Below are positions 1 to 10,335 of a DNA stretch of 64,000 nucleotides, one piece after another (positions within the stretch are counted from its first letter, which is position 1; each line of letters opens with the position of its first letter). This DNA comes from Avena insularis (lineage: Eukaryota > Streptophyta > Magnoliopsida > Poales > Poaceae). The notes below the pieces were generated by a model. The model was not told where the DNA came from. It saw nothing but the letters and a program-made list of their open reading frames with translations, and did no database searches. Made by a program: the position numbers and the translations under genes. The stretch spans positions 375,087,331-375,151,330 of the forward strand of contig CM042688.1 of the NCBI GenBank assembly GCA_023614405.1. The letters run 5' to 3'.

Positions 1-74
1 GGATGGCTCTTTGAACGAGGTTTTTTTGTAAGGCCTCTAGAGATGCATCCAGGACATCGACTATAGCTTGGTTG

Positions 75-211
75 GCATGCTACAGTGCACTAAATTAACC
101 ATATGAAATCCTAGCGTATTTTAGAGCTAGGGTAGCATGCTACCATACACTAAATTAAGCATCTCACATCCTGGGCCATTACAGCTAGGCCGGCACGCTG
201 TCGTGTATGCC
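75..211. repeat. 60-bp tandem repeat, about 2.3 copies
   Basis: Two adjacent units begin with GCATGCTAC at 75 and 135 and share CACTAAATTAA plus an ATCCT block. A third, partial and more diverged unit begins with GCACGCTG near 193. The period is about 60 bp and copies differ at many sites. No coding meaning is evident. Confidence 0.6.
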
Positions 212-733
212 GACTAGAGTTACTACTACTATCATGTTTGACCAAATGATATTTATTTATTGCTTCTATACTATTTTCCTAAAAAAATAGTGCTCCTACG
301 TAGTAGTAATACACTTGTACTAGTTCAATACTAGTACTACTAGCAGTAGAGTACAACGAACAATCATCTCATTAGTTCTGCTACATATAGGAGTTATACT
401 ACACCTACCCACTTGATTGTTAGGTACACCAACACAATACAACTCTTGTATGCGGAGGAACTAACAAGATGGTTGTTTAGTTTGCTAAAAAGGATTATAC
501 TGTGGAATAGAGGTAGTACAATACTAGCAGTAGTACAGTAGATGTTTGTTTTGTAGTTTTGCTAAAAACATATTATAGTAAATACCTCCACATTGGAGCC
601 TAGCACGATCAATTACCACAGTGTTCCAACACAATGCATGACCATATGCGTATAGTTATAGACCACCTCTTTACAAAATAGTTATAATTAGAAGCGAACA
701 GTCACTTCATTAATACACCTACGATATAGTAAA
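212..733. other. AT-rich stretch without a recognised gene
   Basis: Low-complexity sequence rich in TACTAC, ACTAGT and GTAGTA words. It lies downstream of the minus-strand B3 gene and may include its 3' UTR. I see no ORF or repeat family I can name. Confidence 0.5.
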
Positions 734-1198
734 TTATTCATCAAATGATGGGAGATAACCTGCACATCTGATCACCTTATCACAATTACCATGATCAAAT
801 ACTATCACCTTAAAGCAAGTGGTGGCAAGCTTCTTAAATACCAGAAAGTACCCTACCTTCAAGGCATGTGCTTTGACAAAATCTAGCCATCCTTCGTCAA
901 GGATTACCTTGCCATCTTGCTTCTTCAGGTCGACGTCCCAGATGCAGGCTTTGCATATCTTCCGCTTGATGGACTCTGGATACTCACCGCCAAACGTTGG
1001 CAAAAAGGAGTTGGGTATGCTCTGCACTTCTAACCCTCCCGATATTAACAACATCTTGCAGAACTCGTCACAGATGTTGTCCACGTGGGTGTTCCTGACT
1101 CGCCCCTCCATCCAGACTACATAGGGCTCTCTTGTCTTCTTCGATGATGAGTCTCTCCAAGCTTGAGCTTCTTCCCCGAACACTTCAAAAAAAATCAT
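734..1198 (-). CDS. B3 DNA-binding domain protein (REM-like), probably a partial gene or final exon
   Basis: The 154-residue reading frame matches the plant B3 fold. From about residue 48 it reads SGGLEVQSIPNSFLPTF, then a central basic strand region. It then has the diagnostic GW-x2-F-x3-HALKVG-x-FLVF signature at about residues 102-121, and FKVIVFD near the C terminus. B3 proteins bind DNA in the nucleus; REM-type members act mostly in development. The usual Gly-Asp of the 'VGDFLVF' turn is Gly-Tyr here. The ORF is short for the family and has one B3 domain. Sequence just upstream on the minus strand (around 1213) looks like a splice acceptor, so the MIFF start may be internal to a longer spliced gene with an exon at 1836-2114. 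Domain call is confident; the gene model is not. Confidence 0.7.
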   Translation of the reverse strand: MIFFEVFGEEAQAWRDSSSKKTREPYVVWMEGRVRNTHVDNICDEFCKMLLISGGLEVQSIPNSFLPTFGGEYPESIKRKICKACIWDVDLKKQDGKVILDEGWLDFVKAHALKVGYFLVFKKLATTCFKVIVFDHGNCDKVIRCAGYLPSFDE

Positions 1199-1835
1199 GG
1201 ACAGATAATGTCTCTACCAGCTGTCAATAATAGTGAAATAGTACAGTATTAGCTGATATAGTACAATATAAGATCAACTAAGAAAGTAAAGTGGAACAAT
1301 TTTCTTATCGAAGTACATAGATTCTTAACTCTAGCTAGCATGAATGTCGGTTATATTAGTACTGGCAAGGTCTAGGCATCACATTGGTGTAGTTCATTAT
1401 CGATCAGTACAGATACGGTACACTCAGGAACAGACGAATGGAAGAACAGGATGAGCTCTATCTGCTACCGATGCTAGAGATGCATCCATATACTTGAAAT
1501 TTTGGCAAAAATCTGGGTAGGGCAGCAGCTGCCCTAACTTGCCCAAATTAAAGGGACCTCGGCTCTAAGACCAAACAAAAAAACATGCCGAGTGGCCTCC
1601 AAAATCATCATCATTCGTGGATCGATCAATACAAAATTTGAACTTATTATTATAGTTCACCGTAGATCTAGCCCCAAAATTAGCTTGCATTTGTAAAACG
1701 GCACTGTAGTATACAAATAGGTTAAATGTACTAGATGATAACTACTCAAGACTAACCCAATGTTAACCAAGGGCTAATAAAAGCTTGACCGCATCTCATC
1801 ATCAAGATCAAGGGTTTCGGGAATTATGTACATAC
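1199..1835 (-). other. Non-coding interval, possible intron of the B3 gene
   Basis: No ORF of note. On the minus strand it is bounded by GTATGT (complement of 1830-1835) and by a pyrimidine-poor TAG acceptor candidate near 1214. That is compatible with an intron of about 620 bp between a candidate 5' exon and the B3 exon. Confidence 0.3.
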
Positions 1836-2114
1836 CGCACGGCCACCATGATGTCTGAGGGATGCGACCGATCTATAGATGAGGTTGCAGCACCTGCCTC
1901 CCGCAACCGACTTGCCTAATACGAGTAAGTTGCAGCGGTGGTGGTTGTCAATGGAGGGAAGCGCAATGGCGATTAAGAAGTGTTGTGTGAGAGAGAGCTG
2001 GGACCGGGGCTGGGAATGTGGCTGGTGAGGTAATAAATGTGGTGAGGTCAGACGTATGTTGTGGACAAAGCAAACCATACCTTTATTTCGCGGTAGTTTC
2101 GCTGCAATATCCAC
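1836..2114 (-). other. Candidate 5' exon or 5' UTR of the B3 gene
   Basis: Minus-strand ORF that begins at 2114, contains an AGCTCTCTCTC tract typical of plant leaders, and runs into a good donor (GCG followed by GTATGT at 1835). Joining phase 0 to the acceptor at about 1213 keeps the frame open into the B3 ORF. The predicted peptide is low complexity and I do not recognise it, so it may be UTR rather than coding. Confidence 0.25.
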
Positions 2115-2253
2115 CGTATCGCAAATCCTACGACCACCAATACAGTACTACTAATTGTCATGCCAAAATTAATAGCCTAGAAAATTGGGCACGGTAGCTT
2201 GAGTGCTTGAATAGGGAAACATCAAACACATATTATGAAAGTATATTATTATG

Positions 2254-2396
2254 TACATGGTGCCTAGTACAAGCAATAGTGGAAATGATATTGCAAGTGC
2301 TGATACTACAATACAGTATAAAAGTACTACGTACGTAGTATTGTACATTACATGGTGACAAGTACTAGCTATAGAAATAATTTGCGAGTGCTGATA
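2254..2396. repeat. Local direct duplication of about 50 bp
   Basis: A block starting TACATGGTG and ending GTGCTGATA occurs at 2254-2305 and again, with indels, at 2349-2396. The spacer contains the palindromic TACGTACGTA. Probably a small local duplication. Confidence 0.5.
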
Positions 2397-2829
2397 ATCA
2401 GCTTTTATGCATTTTGGTCAAACTTCACATAGTTCTAACGAGGCAAGGTTGGCATGAACCAGATTGGCGTCTCGAACATTTCCTCCCTATGTTCCGATCT
2501 AGTGTAGTGAACTGATGAACCAATGGCAGCCCCCCCCCCATTGACGTGCATGCGGCTCCAATCTGGAACTGGTTGTGGCTGATGTTGGCTTTGTCAACAT
2601 CGGCAACACCAGGTTAGGGGTTTGTAGGGGGATCGAGTATGAATGGATGGTTCATGCCCACAAGCACTAACCTCCACTAAAGATTATCCCTTTTGATCTA
2701 GTCCGGTGCTACAGGATCATCTAGATTAAGGGCCCTCTGGAAAACATGGCAGCGGAGCAAGGGATAAGAGAGTAGCTCTCTACCCATGTATGATACAGGA
2801 TCACCATGGCTTTTGGTTCGTGCACCCCT
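2397..2829. other. Unassigned sequence at the truncated edge of element A
   Basis: Includes a run of nine C near 2530. Between about 2720 and 2829 the minus-strand frame of the RNase H domain stays open but the residues stop matching the family. I therefore place the break in element A near 2830. No LTR, integrase or target duplication is visible here. Confidence 0.4.
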
Positions 2830-3311
2830 GGTGTGAATCCACCGGCTACGTGAAGTCCGTGAATGAGGGCCTCATACTCTGCCATGTTATTGTTAGCGTT
2901 GAAGTGGATCTGCAGGACGTATTGCAACTTCTCTCCTGTTGGTGATTGCAATAATACACCAACCCCCGAGCCATTGAGTAACTTTGATCCGTCAAAGTTC
3001 ATGACCCAATACTCTGGCTCTGGTACAGGAGTGTCTTCTGGCAGTTCTGTCCAATCCGCAAGAAAATCGGCTAATTCTTGTGATTTGATAGCATCGCGTC
3101 GCTTGTAGGTGATGTCGAAGGCGGAAAGTTCAATGCCCCACTTTGCCACTCTCCCTGTAGCATCCCTATTGTTGATGATGTCGGACAGTGGAGTTTTGCT
3201 CACTACTGTGATGGGCTGCTCCTGGAAATAATACCTTAGCTTACGTGGGGCAAGGAAAACTCCATAAGCTATCTTCTGGTAGTGCAGGTAACGCTTCTTG
3301 GATTCTGTCAA
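2830..3311 (-). pseudogene. Element A RNase H domain, truncated
   Basis: The ORF begins with the tether region (YLHYQKIAYGVFLAPRKLR, TGRVAKWGIEL) found after gypsy RT. It continues into an RNase H fold with NFDGS (first catalytic Asp) and NNMAEYEALIHGLHVA (catalytic Glu). After that point the match ends, so the last catalytic Asp strand is missing. The truncation coincides with the left edge of the element. RNase H would degrade the RNA strand of the cDNA hybrid during reverse transcription. Confidence 0.85.
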
Positions 3312-3488
3312 GACCTCGCTTACATAGTAAACGGGTCACTGAACTCCGTATTCGTGCGTTGGTTCCTTGCGCTCCACCATGATGACGATGTTGATTACTC
3401 GGTTGGTCGCCGCCATGTATACTAACATAGGATCCCTTGGCACTGGTGCTACAAGTATAGGTGGGGAGGAGAGTATTCTCTTCAACTC

Positions 3489-4440
3489 CTAAAGTGTTGC
3501 GTCAGCTTCGTCTGTCCATGTGAATTTGTCCGCCTTTTTGAGCAACTTGTAGAGCGGCATAGGCTTCTCACTAAGTCGGCTGATGAACCGTCTTACTGGT
3601 GCAACGCAGCCTGTGAGCCTTTGTATGTCCTTCAGGCATGTCGGGCATTTGATGTCGAGGATGGCCTTGATTTTCCCCGGGTTTACCTTGATTCCGCGAT
3701 GCAAAACGATGAAGCCCAACAGTTTGCCGGATGGTAGCCCAAAGACGCACTTCTTCGGGTTCAGCATCATGTTGTACTTCTGTAGATTATCGAACGCTTC
3801 CTGCAAGTCAGCGATAAGATCATTTGATTTCTTTGACATTACCGTGATGTCGTCCATGTAGCTGTGTATGTTGCGACCTATTTGGTCGTGCAAGCAATGT
3901 TGCATCGTCCGCTGGTACATGGCACCAGCGTTTTTCAACCCAAAGGGCATCATGACGTAGCAATACGTGTCGTAGGGTGTGGTTCATGAAGTGGCCAATT
4001 GGTCCGACTTTCGCATCCGGATCTGGTGGTATCCTAAATAGGCATCGAGAAAACACAGAAGTTCCGAGCCAGCCGTCTAATCAATGACTTGGTCAATTCG
4101 AGGCAAAGCAAATGGATCCTTCGAACATGCTTTGTTCAAGCCAGTGTAATCAACGCACATTCTAAATTCATTGATTCCCTTTTTGGGGATAAGTATAGGA
4201 TTTTCCACCCAGCGGGTATGAATAACTTCTCAGATAAAGCCATCCTTAAGTAACCTAGCTATTTCTTTGCCTATAGCCCTTTGTCTTTCATCACCAAAGC
4301 GTCGTAGAGGTTGTTTCACTGGTTTGGCATTAGGATCAATATTCAAGTTGTGCTCGGCAAGATCCCTAGGTACACCTTTCATGTTGGCAGGTTGCCAGGC
4401 AAATATGTCCCTATTCTCATGGAGGAACTTTACGAGCGCG
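3489..4440 (-). pseudogene. Element A reverse transcriptase, degenerate
   Basis: The C-terminal two thirds (3489-3953) is an open frame with MMPFGLKNAGAMYQR, the catalytic box SYMDD, LNPKKCVFG and LLGFIV. The N-terminal third (about 3960-4440) is in other frames but still shows RMCVDYTGLNKAC and ALPRIDQVID when translated piecewise. The YMDD catalytic motif is intact while the gene as a whole is interrupted by stops and a frameshift near 3960. The shorter minus-strand frame at 3820-4056 is a shadow of this gene. Confidence 0.85.
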
Positions 4441-4445
4441 CTTTC

Positions 4446-5135
4446 CTATTTGGGATCCAGGTCCGTGCCAATGGCGGTGGTCTTGGAGGAATCACCTTTG
4501 ACAAGCTCCACCTGCTTGGTATTGATGGTGTCCTTGAAGGCGGGTTCGGCAGCAGTGATCTGCTTCTTCGAAGATGGCATCTCCGAGGCATCGACATGGT
4601 TCTGGATATCCTTGAACTCCTGACCGTAGAGGACTGCTTCGGTGAAGGCTGCTTCGGTGATGACGCCATTTGGTCCGGGAATATTGAGTTTGTTGTATAC
4701 AAAGCATGGCCTTGCGAGGAAGGAGTGGAATATGTCGCGTCCGAAGATGACGTGGTAAACACTCTTGAAGGGCACCACTTCAAAGGTCATGCGTTCTTGG
4801 CGGTAATTGTTTACATCGCCAAAAGCGACCGAAAGGGTGATGCAGCCCAGTGAATTTGCTTGTCGGCCAGGGAAAACCCCATGGAACACGGTGTTGCTCT
4901 TCCTTAGTTGGGTTTCCGTCAAGTTCATCTTTTGCAGTGTATCCAAGTACATGATATTGATGTTGCTTCCACAGTCCACGAGGCACTTGGTGAACTCCGT
5001 ACCGTGAATCAAAGGGTTAATGACCATGGCATACTGGTTCTCTATTGGGATGAGTTCTGGATGATCCTTCCTATCCCAAGTAATTGGAACTTCCGACCAC
5101 CTGACGTACTGGGGAACCGGAGGGAGGGTAGCCAT
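4446..5135 (-). pseudogene. Element A aspartic protease region
   Basis: The frame from about 5135 leftwards reads PQYVRWSEVPITWDRKDHP, then the retropepsin-like active site LVDCGSNINIMY. FHGVFPGRQANSLG, IFGRD and ARPCFVYNKLNIPGPNGVI follow. The order and residues match the protease domain of Tat-type gypsy elements and element B here. The catalytic triad position reads Asp-Cys-Gly instead of the usual Asp-Thr/Ser-Gly. Upstream codons of the same long ORF (to 5501) are a shadow of the nucleocapsid region in another frame. Confidence 0.8.
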
Positions 5136-6265
5136 CAGTATCCTTCTTTTCGAAGGGATTTTTCCCTTTATCCCCTCCCTTGTCGGAAGATTTTTGGTCC
5201 ACGTCCCCGTCCATATCACTTGATTCCTTGGGTTCTTCCTCCTTCTTCTTCCATTTGCCTTTTCTGCAGGGTCTGTTTTTCCAACATCGCTTGTAGCCGG
5301 ACTCAGGGTCCTCCTTGAGATCATTAACAAACTTGCACTAGCGATTGGTGTGGGTGGATTTTCCATTGGCATCGAGATGGACGAAGCACGACATATGATG
5401 GTACTCTTCGTACATTTGGGGAACGCGGGGCACTGAGGGTGTAGTGTCACTCCTCTATTAGCCGCTGCTAGCTCCCCGATCACGTCCACACTGTCCGTCA
5501 TTGCCTCTGCCAGTGAATGTTGCAGCGACCATGTCAGCTACTTGCTTCTCTTCAGGCAGATTCTTTCACTTGTTATTGTTGTTCTTTTTGGCCTGGGTAG
5601 GGATTGCTATTGCTGGCAACAATCCACGCGCATCGTCATCAGGAGCAGCGAACTCGCTAGACATGGTGATCATTGTGTTGAGGTTGAGGTCATTGTTGTC
5701 TTGCTTGCGCTTCAACGTGTGCTGGAGCAAGGTTCCCTTTTCTAGACCATCAATGAAGGCGGCCATAGCGGTCTGTTCATGCACCCCTGCGCAGGAATTT
5801 TTCATATCCAGCCAGCAAGAGAGTTAGGCATGGGAGGTTTCATCCTTTTCTTGCACAAACCGCTGTAGGTCTCCGACAATGCAGGGACGTTTATACGTAC
5901 CCTCGAAATTCTTGGTGAACGCTTCATGCATGTCCAACCAATTTCATATTGATTTCTCTGGTAAGTCGTCGCTACATTGCCGGGCGATGCTGGTCAACAT
6001 GAGTGGGAGGTACTTGACGACGACATTGAAGTTTCCCCCTGCAATGTGGATCGCTTCACTGTACTCCTGGAACCTTGTTGCTGGCTTGACGGTGCCGTTG
6101 TATGGCTTGATGGTCATCCGGAGGACCTTGGGGTAGGTTGTGGCCTGTATGACCTCCTCTGACTATGACGGTGATTACCGCCATGGCCTCTTCATTTGCA
6201 TTTGTGTATTCATTGACGATGGTAACCATCTCACCAAAGGTGAGAGGGCCTGCGGCCTGCCGCAT
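5136..6265 (-). pseudogene. Element A gag: capsid C-terminal part and nucleocapsid
   Basis: Pieces in different frames together form a gag. The nucleocapsid has a knuckle-like CFVHLDANGKSTHTNRQC around 5400. The capsid has NWLDMHEAFTKNFEGTYKRP around 5920 and AAFIDGLEKGTLLQHTLKR at about 5730. A second, similar capsid-like block (RQAAGPLTFGEMVTIVNEY) lies at 6180-6265 and continues across element G into 14098. Several in-frame stops are present. Gag would form the cytoplasmic virus-like particle. Confidence 0.7.
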
Positions 6266-6281
6266 TCGAAGGGTATGCCGG

Positions 6282-6286
6282 AGGAG
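6282..6286. repeat. Target-site duplication of element G, left copy (AGGAG)
   Basis: Five bases directly before the TGATGACC terminus; identical bases follow the GTATCA terminus at 14098-14102. Confidence 0.95.
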
Positions 6287-7801
6287 TGATGACCCACAAG
6301 TATAGGGGGTGTATCGTAGTATTTTTGATAAGTAAGAGTGTGGAACCCAACAAGGAGCAGAAGGTGCTGGCTAGTGGTATGGATCAGGAATTCTCTGCAA
6401 ATACTTAGCAAACGGGATTTTAGGTGTTTTTGATAAAGCAAATAAATAAAGTACGAGTAAGTAAAAGACAATAAGAATAAATGCAGCAAGTGTCCCAATC
6501 CTTTCTTCAGCAAAGGACAAGTCGGTTGTATTACTTAAGATGACCAAACGTTCTCGAGGACACATGGGAAGACTGTCAAGTGCTTTCGCTTCATATAGTT
6601 GATTAATCTTCTTTAGCTTGCTAAGTGTTGTGTGGGTGAACCTGTGCTAATATACCGACCTTCCTAGGACTAATACATACTTGTGATTATACCCCTTGCA
6701 AACATCCGTAAGTACGAGAAAGTAATTAAGGTAGAAACTGAACCACAGCTTTAAACTCTAATACCTTTACATCCCTTGTGCAATGGTTTCCTAACAGGGG
6801 TTCAGGTTTCTGTCACTCCGGCAACCCCTACGATTAGTATCCAAATACACAATGCATTCCCCTAGGCCCATATAGGTGAAGTGTCATGTAGTCGACGTTC
6901 ACATGACACCACTAGAAGAAGTACACCACAACTTAAATATCAAACTATTGAATCTTTCTCAACACAATTCCACTACTAACAACATGACTTCTCCCATGTC
7001 CTCAAGAATAAAACAATCTACTCACAAGACATCATATGGATCATGATTAGAGATGGAATAATGATGTATAACAATCTGAACATAAACGATAATTCAATGG
7101 TTCACTCAATAGCATCAACTACAAAGAGTAATCAACACCGAGAAAGTTTCCCTTAAGAACTATGCAAGATTCAACCCAATTGTTACAGCAATATGGAGAT
7201 GGTTATGAGGGTACTGATGGTGATGATGGTGGTGGTGATGATGATGATGATCCCGATGAAGTCCAGCTTGATGGTGGTGTTGATGGCGACGATCTCCCCA
7301 CTCTGGGAAGGAATTCCCCTGGCAGAAATCTGTCTACTGGAGAGATCTTTCTGTCTCCGTGTTTTCCGCCATGCAGAGGCGGAAGAATCTTTCTGTGGTC
7401 GCTCCCCGAGTATTAGGGTTTTGGGAGGATTATATACGCCAGAGAGGAGAGCCAGAGGTGGGCCAGGGCGGCCACACCACCTGGTGGCGCGGCCTAGGAT
7501 GGCCCGCGCCAGGGGGTGGTGTGGGCCCCCTGTGTCCTATCTCCGCTCCTCCTTCTGGCTTCCTTTGCCTTCTGGAAAAATAGGATTTTCCGTATATTTT
7601 CCCGGATTTTCTGATCTTCACGAATTTTGCCTCCAAACAGCACCTTTCCTTCAGAATCCTGACTGCAGCGGTCCATGCTCCAAAAGTCATCAACCATGCA
7701 AAAACAGATGAAATAACATAAGTATCATCTCTAAATATGAAATATATCAATGAATAACAGTAAATTATGACATACAATAGTGATGCAAAATGGACGTATC
7801 A
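6287..7801 (-). repeat. Element G 3' LTR (1515 bp)
   Basis: Begins TGATGACCCACAAG and ends GGACGTATCA. It contains a TATATAA box on the minus strand at 7429-7435 and a GC-rich inverted repeat at 7470-7526 just upstream of it. A GAT-rich block at 7190-7290 gives a misleading acidic ORF. Compared with the 5' LTR it keeps about 165 bp (around 6490-6655) that the other copy has lost. Confidence 0.9.
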
Positions 7802-7814
7802 ACTCCCCCTAAGC
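7802..7814 (-). other. Polypurine tract of element G
   Basis: Minus strand reads GCTTAGGGGGAGT immediately before the 3' LTR, the expected plus-strand primer for reverse transcription. It fixes the element orientation. Confidence 0.85.
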
Positions 7815-9801
7815 TTAGACTTCGCTTGTCCCCAAGCGAAACTGAGCTCAATAAACATGGCCTCAGGTTTATGGAGTGAAGAGTCGATAAAAGAATACGG
7901 ACAAGAAGCATCACATTCATCAATGCATAGATCATAATAGAAGACAACTCACTATTATATAACTCAACTTGTAATAAGTAATGGAAACACAATAAAGATA
8001 CATAAAGTAAATCATAATTGGTAATGGCAAAATTTAGCTCTTGGTCGAAGAATAGTTGACAATTTGCTGAAGTTCACAAATAACTGATTTTCAATGATAG
8101 CTTTCAAAGTAGTAATCACCAAGATAAGAGCAACGTGCAAAACAAGGAACATAAGAAACATGATTGAATAAATCATCATATGAATGAATGAAACACAACA
8201 ACTCAAAATACTTGTTGAGATAGAAGGGAATAGGTTTACTGACTCAACTAAAAAGTAAAAGAAAGGCCCTTCGCAGAGGGAAGCAGGGATTGCAAGTTTC
8301 ATAAAGAGCTCCCAAAAATCATGATACTTATTAGCTTTCAGCTCTCATTGCGCCTATCATAGGAATCTTTTAGGTGATTAAGGTTAAAGTGATCAAATAT
8401 GAGGATATGCTTGACAAGTTGTAAATTGAGAATCTCATGTCCCTTGAATATGAGGGCCTCTCCTCATGCTACTCAAGTTTAGTCACCGGTAAGTTCTTGT
8501 CATCGTAAGCACATGTGTATCATGGAGAATCGCCAACGGGGTACCCCTTGCCCGATGATACGGAAGAATCCCCATATCAAAATGACAAGGCAAGCAGACA
8601 ACACGCATCTCAGCAATCTTCTATTTACCTTGGGAATATGATGCTTTTTTCTCTCTTTCCTATTTTCATAATATCTCTTTTTTCTTTTTCCCTTTTTCTC
8701 AATCTCTATCTCTTTTTTTATAAGAAGAATGCTTCATAGATGCTCGTTATGGTTACGCATCAGGTTTCCACCATGAGAGCATGGATTACACCGGCGGCCC
8801 AGGCGTTTCTCTAACACACATGCATAACTCCATGGACTTACAAGCTCCCCTTTCATTTCACACCGACGACATCCATAGACAAAAGAACATGATATCAACT
8901 AGGTACAAAGTACGAGTGCAATGTTGAAAGCGTTCCCCATGATAGCATGGTTCTGCTAATTCACAACTCACAAAGCGCAAGCATATAAGAAACATAGATG
9001 GGCACAATGGTTCAAGTTTATTAAATGCAAGAAAGTAAAGTGTGCCATCAAGTTCGTGATAGCTTTAATCACTAATTTTCACATAACAAGTTTAATTTTT
9101 AAGGTAGACAAAAATAAGAATTTACTTGGAATAGTAATAGTGCTAATAGGTAGGTATGGTGGACACAAATGGCGAAGGTTTTGGTTTTAATGGATTGGAT
9201 GCACGAGAAGAATTCCCTCTCAGTACAGGTTTTTGGCTAGCAAGGCTGGGTAGAAAGCATAAGAGTTGATGCAAACAAACAAACATACAAGTGATAAAAA
9301 ACAAACATGCAATCTTCCTTGGAAGCACAACAGATCTTAACTAGAGAATACTAAACTTATGAGCAAATAAAGATAAAAAGATGATGAAATTATTTTTCTT
9401 TAGAGTACTTTTATCTTTTTCATTCAACTCTCAAAAATAGTGTTGCTACTGACCAAGCTAGGTTTGCCAAAACCAACTAAATTAACTCAATGATCCCAAA
9501 GTGATACTAATACTAACAACAAGATCAATCATATAACCACGAATTGAAAACTAATATAAGATATGCAAAAGAGTAAATGATAGAACATCTCATTAATATT
9601 CCATAACGGCAACTCACACCAATGGATACATATCTAACGAGAGAGGGGACACTTCCATAATGCAAACCATCCTACATAATAACTTCTCTATTCATGATAT
9701 GACTCTACTAAAAAGGTAAAAAGATAGAAGATAGTGATGTGATACCGCGGCACTCCCCCAAGCATGGAACAAACCAAGTGGATGCCAAACCTGGTGACGA
9801 A
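7815..9801. other. Element G 3' untranslated interior
   Basis: About 2 kb between the accessory ORF and the 3' LTR without a convincing coding frame. It is AT-rich with a pyrimidine-rich run at 8645-8720. No pol remnant is recognisable. Confidence 0.6.
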
Positions 9802-10134
9802 TTACTCCTTTGGTGGTGGTGGTATTCTCTCGGTTGACGCGAGGAAATCTTCCTGCATCTTGCAAAGCCTGTTATTTTCCTCTTGAAGCTTATACACCTT
9901 CCTCGTCAAGAGTCGGTACTTGTCGCAGAACTCATCAGTGACTCGCAGATCTTCCAGTACTGCAGGGCAAGAACTGAGATCAAGAGTTGGGGGTATCAGC
10001 CCCTTCATGCCTGCTGTCATGTCCTTTACTTCCTCCCTGCCGTTCCGATCCATGTCTTCGCGCTTAAGATTGTGATGGAGCTCACGACGGCGTCGCAGCT
10101 CGTAATCCTTTGAAGATGAACCCCTAAAGGACAT
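9802..10134 (-). CDS. Element G accessory ORF: small coiled-coil protein of unknown function
   Basis: An uninterrupted 110-codon frame between gag and the 3' LTR, in the element's sense orientation. The N-terminal half is strongly basic (YELRRRRELHHNLKRED, residues about 11-27). The C-terminal half is heptad-like (KYRLLTRKVYKLQEENNRLC, about 72-91) and ends in a proline run. No membrane segment or signal peptide is seen, so it is not an obvious envelope protein. A pyrimidine-rich tract ending TGTTTAG lies directly before the ATG, like a splice acceptor. A TATA box about 75 nt upstream follows a hairpin shared with the LTR. It stays open while the neighbouring gag has a stop, which may mean constraint or chance. 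I do not recognise the family. Confidence 0.45.
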   Translation of the reverse strand: MSFRGSSSKDYELRRRRELHHNLKREDMDRNGREEVKDMTAGMKGLIPPTLDLSSCPAVLEDLRVTDEFCDKYRLLTRKVYKLQEENNRLCKMQEDFLASTERIPPPPKE

Positions 10135-10204
10135 CTAAACAAAACAGAACGAAACAAAAACATGAAGAGAACATGATATACAAACCCCGGGAGATCCGAG
10201 GGGG

Positions 10205-10335
10205 TTATATATTACGAAGTTTCACAACAAAAAGAAGGCACTGGGATAAAACGAGTCATAGGCGGAGTTCGGAGTGGCCACACCACCTAGTGGCGCGGCT
10301 AGGGGTGGGCCCGCGCCACTTGGTGGTGTGAGCCA
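10205..10335 (-). promoter_or_regulatory. Internal LTR-like promoter cassette: hairpin plus TATA box
   Basis: A GC-rich inverted repeat (left arm 10275-10298, right arm 10311-10335, core CACCACCTAGTGGCGCGG) is followed on the minus strand by a TATATAA box at about 10205-10213. The ORF start is at 10134. The same hairpin-then-TATA order occurs in both LTRs (7470-7526 then 7429-7435; 13764-13822 then a decayed TATA near 13725). Its role as a promoter is inferred. Confidence 0.45.

Larger units (their letters stand above)
2830..6286 (-). mobile_element. Element A (Ty3/gypsy, Tat type), 3' part
   Basis: Minus-strand gag-PR-RT-RNase H order read right to left, with strong relatedness to element B's proteins. 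The element lacks the end of RNase H, all of integrase and the 3' LTR. Its 5' end continues at 14098-15251, on the other side of the nested element G. Multiple frameshifts and stops make it non-functional. Confidence 0.85.

Noticed and set aside
4311..4853. Plus-strand frame of 180 codons
   Set aside because: Shadow of element A's protease region read on the opposite strand.
7162..7416. Acidic Asp/Gly-rich frame, echoed at 13481-13711
   Set aside because: Arises from GATGAT repeats inside both LTRs of element G, with no domain and differing ends.
9802..10134. Accessory ORF as an envelope gene
   Set aside because: No signal peptide, membrane segment or cysteine pattern; the length is far below known env-like ORFs.
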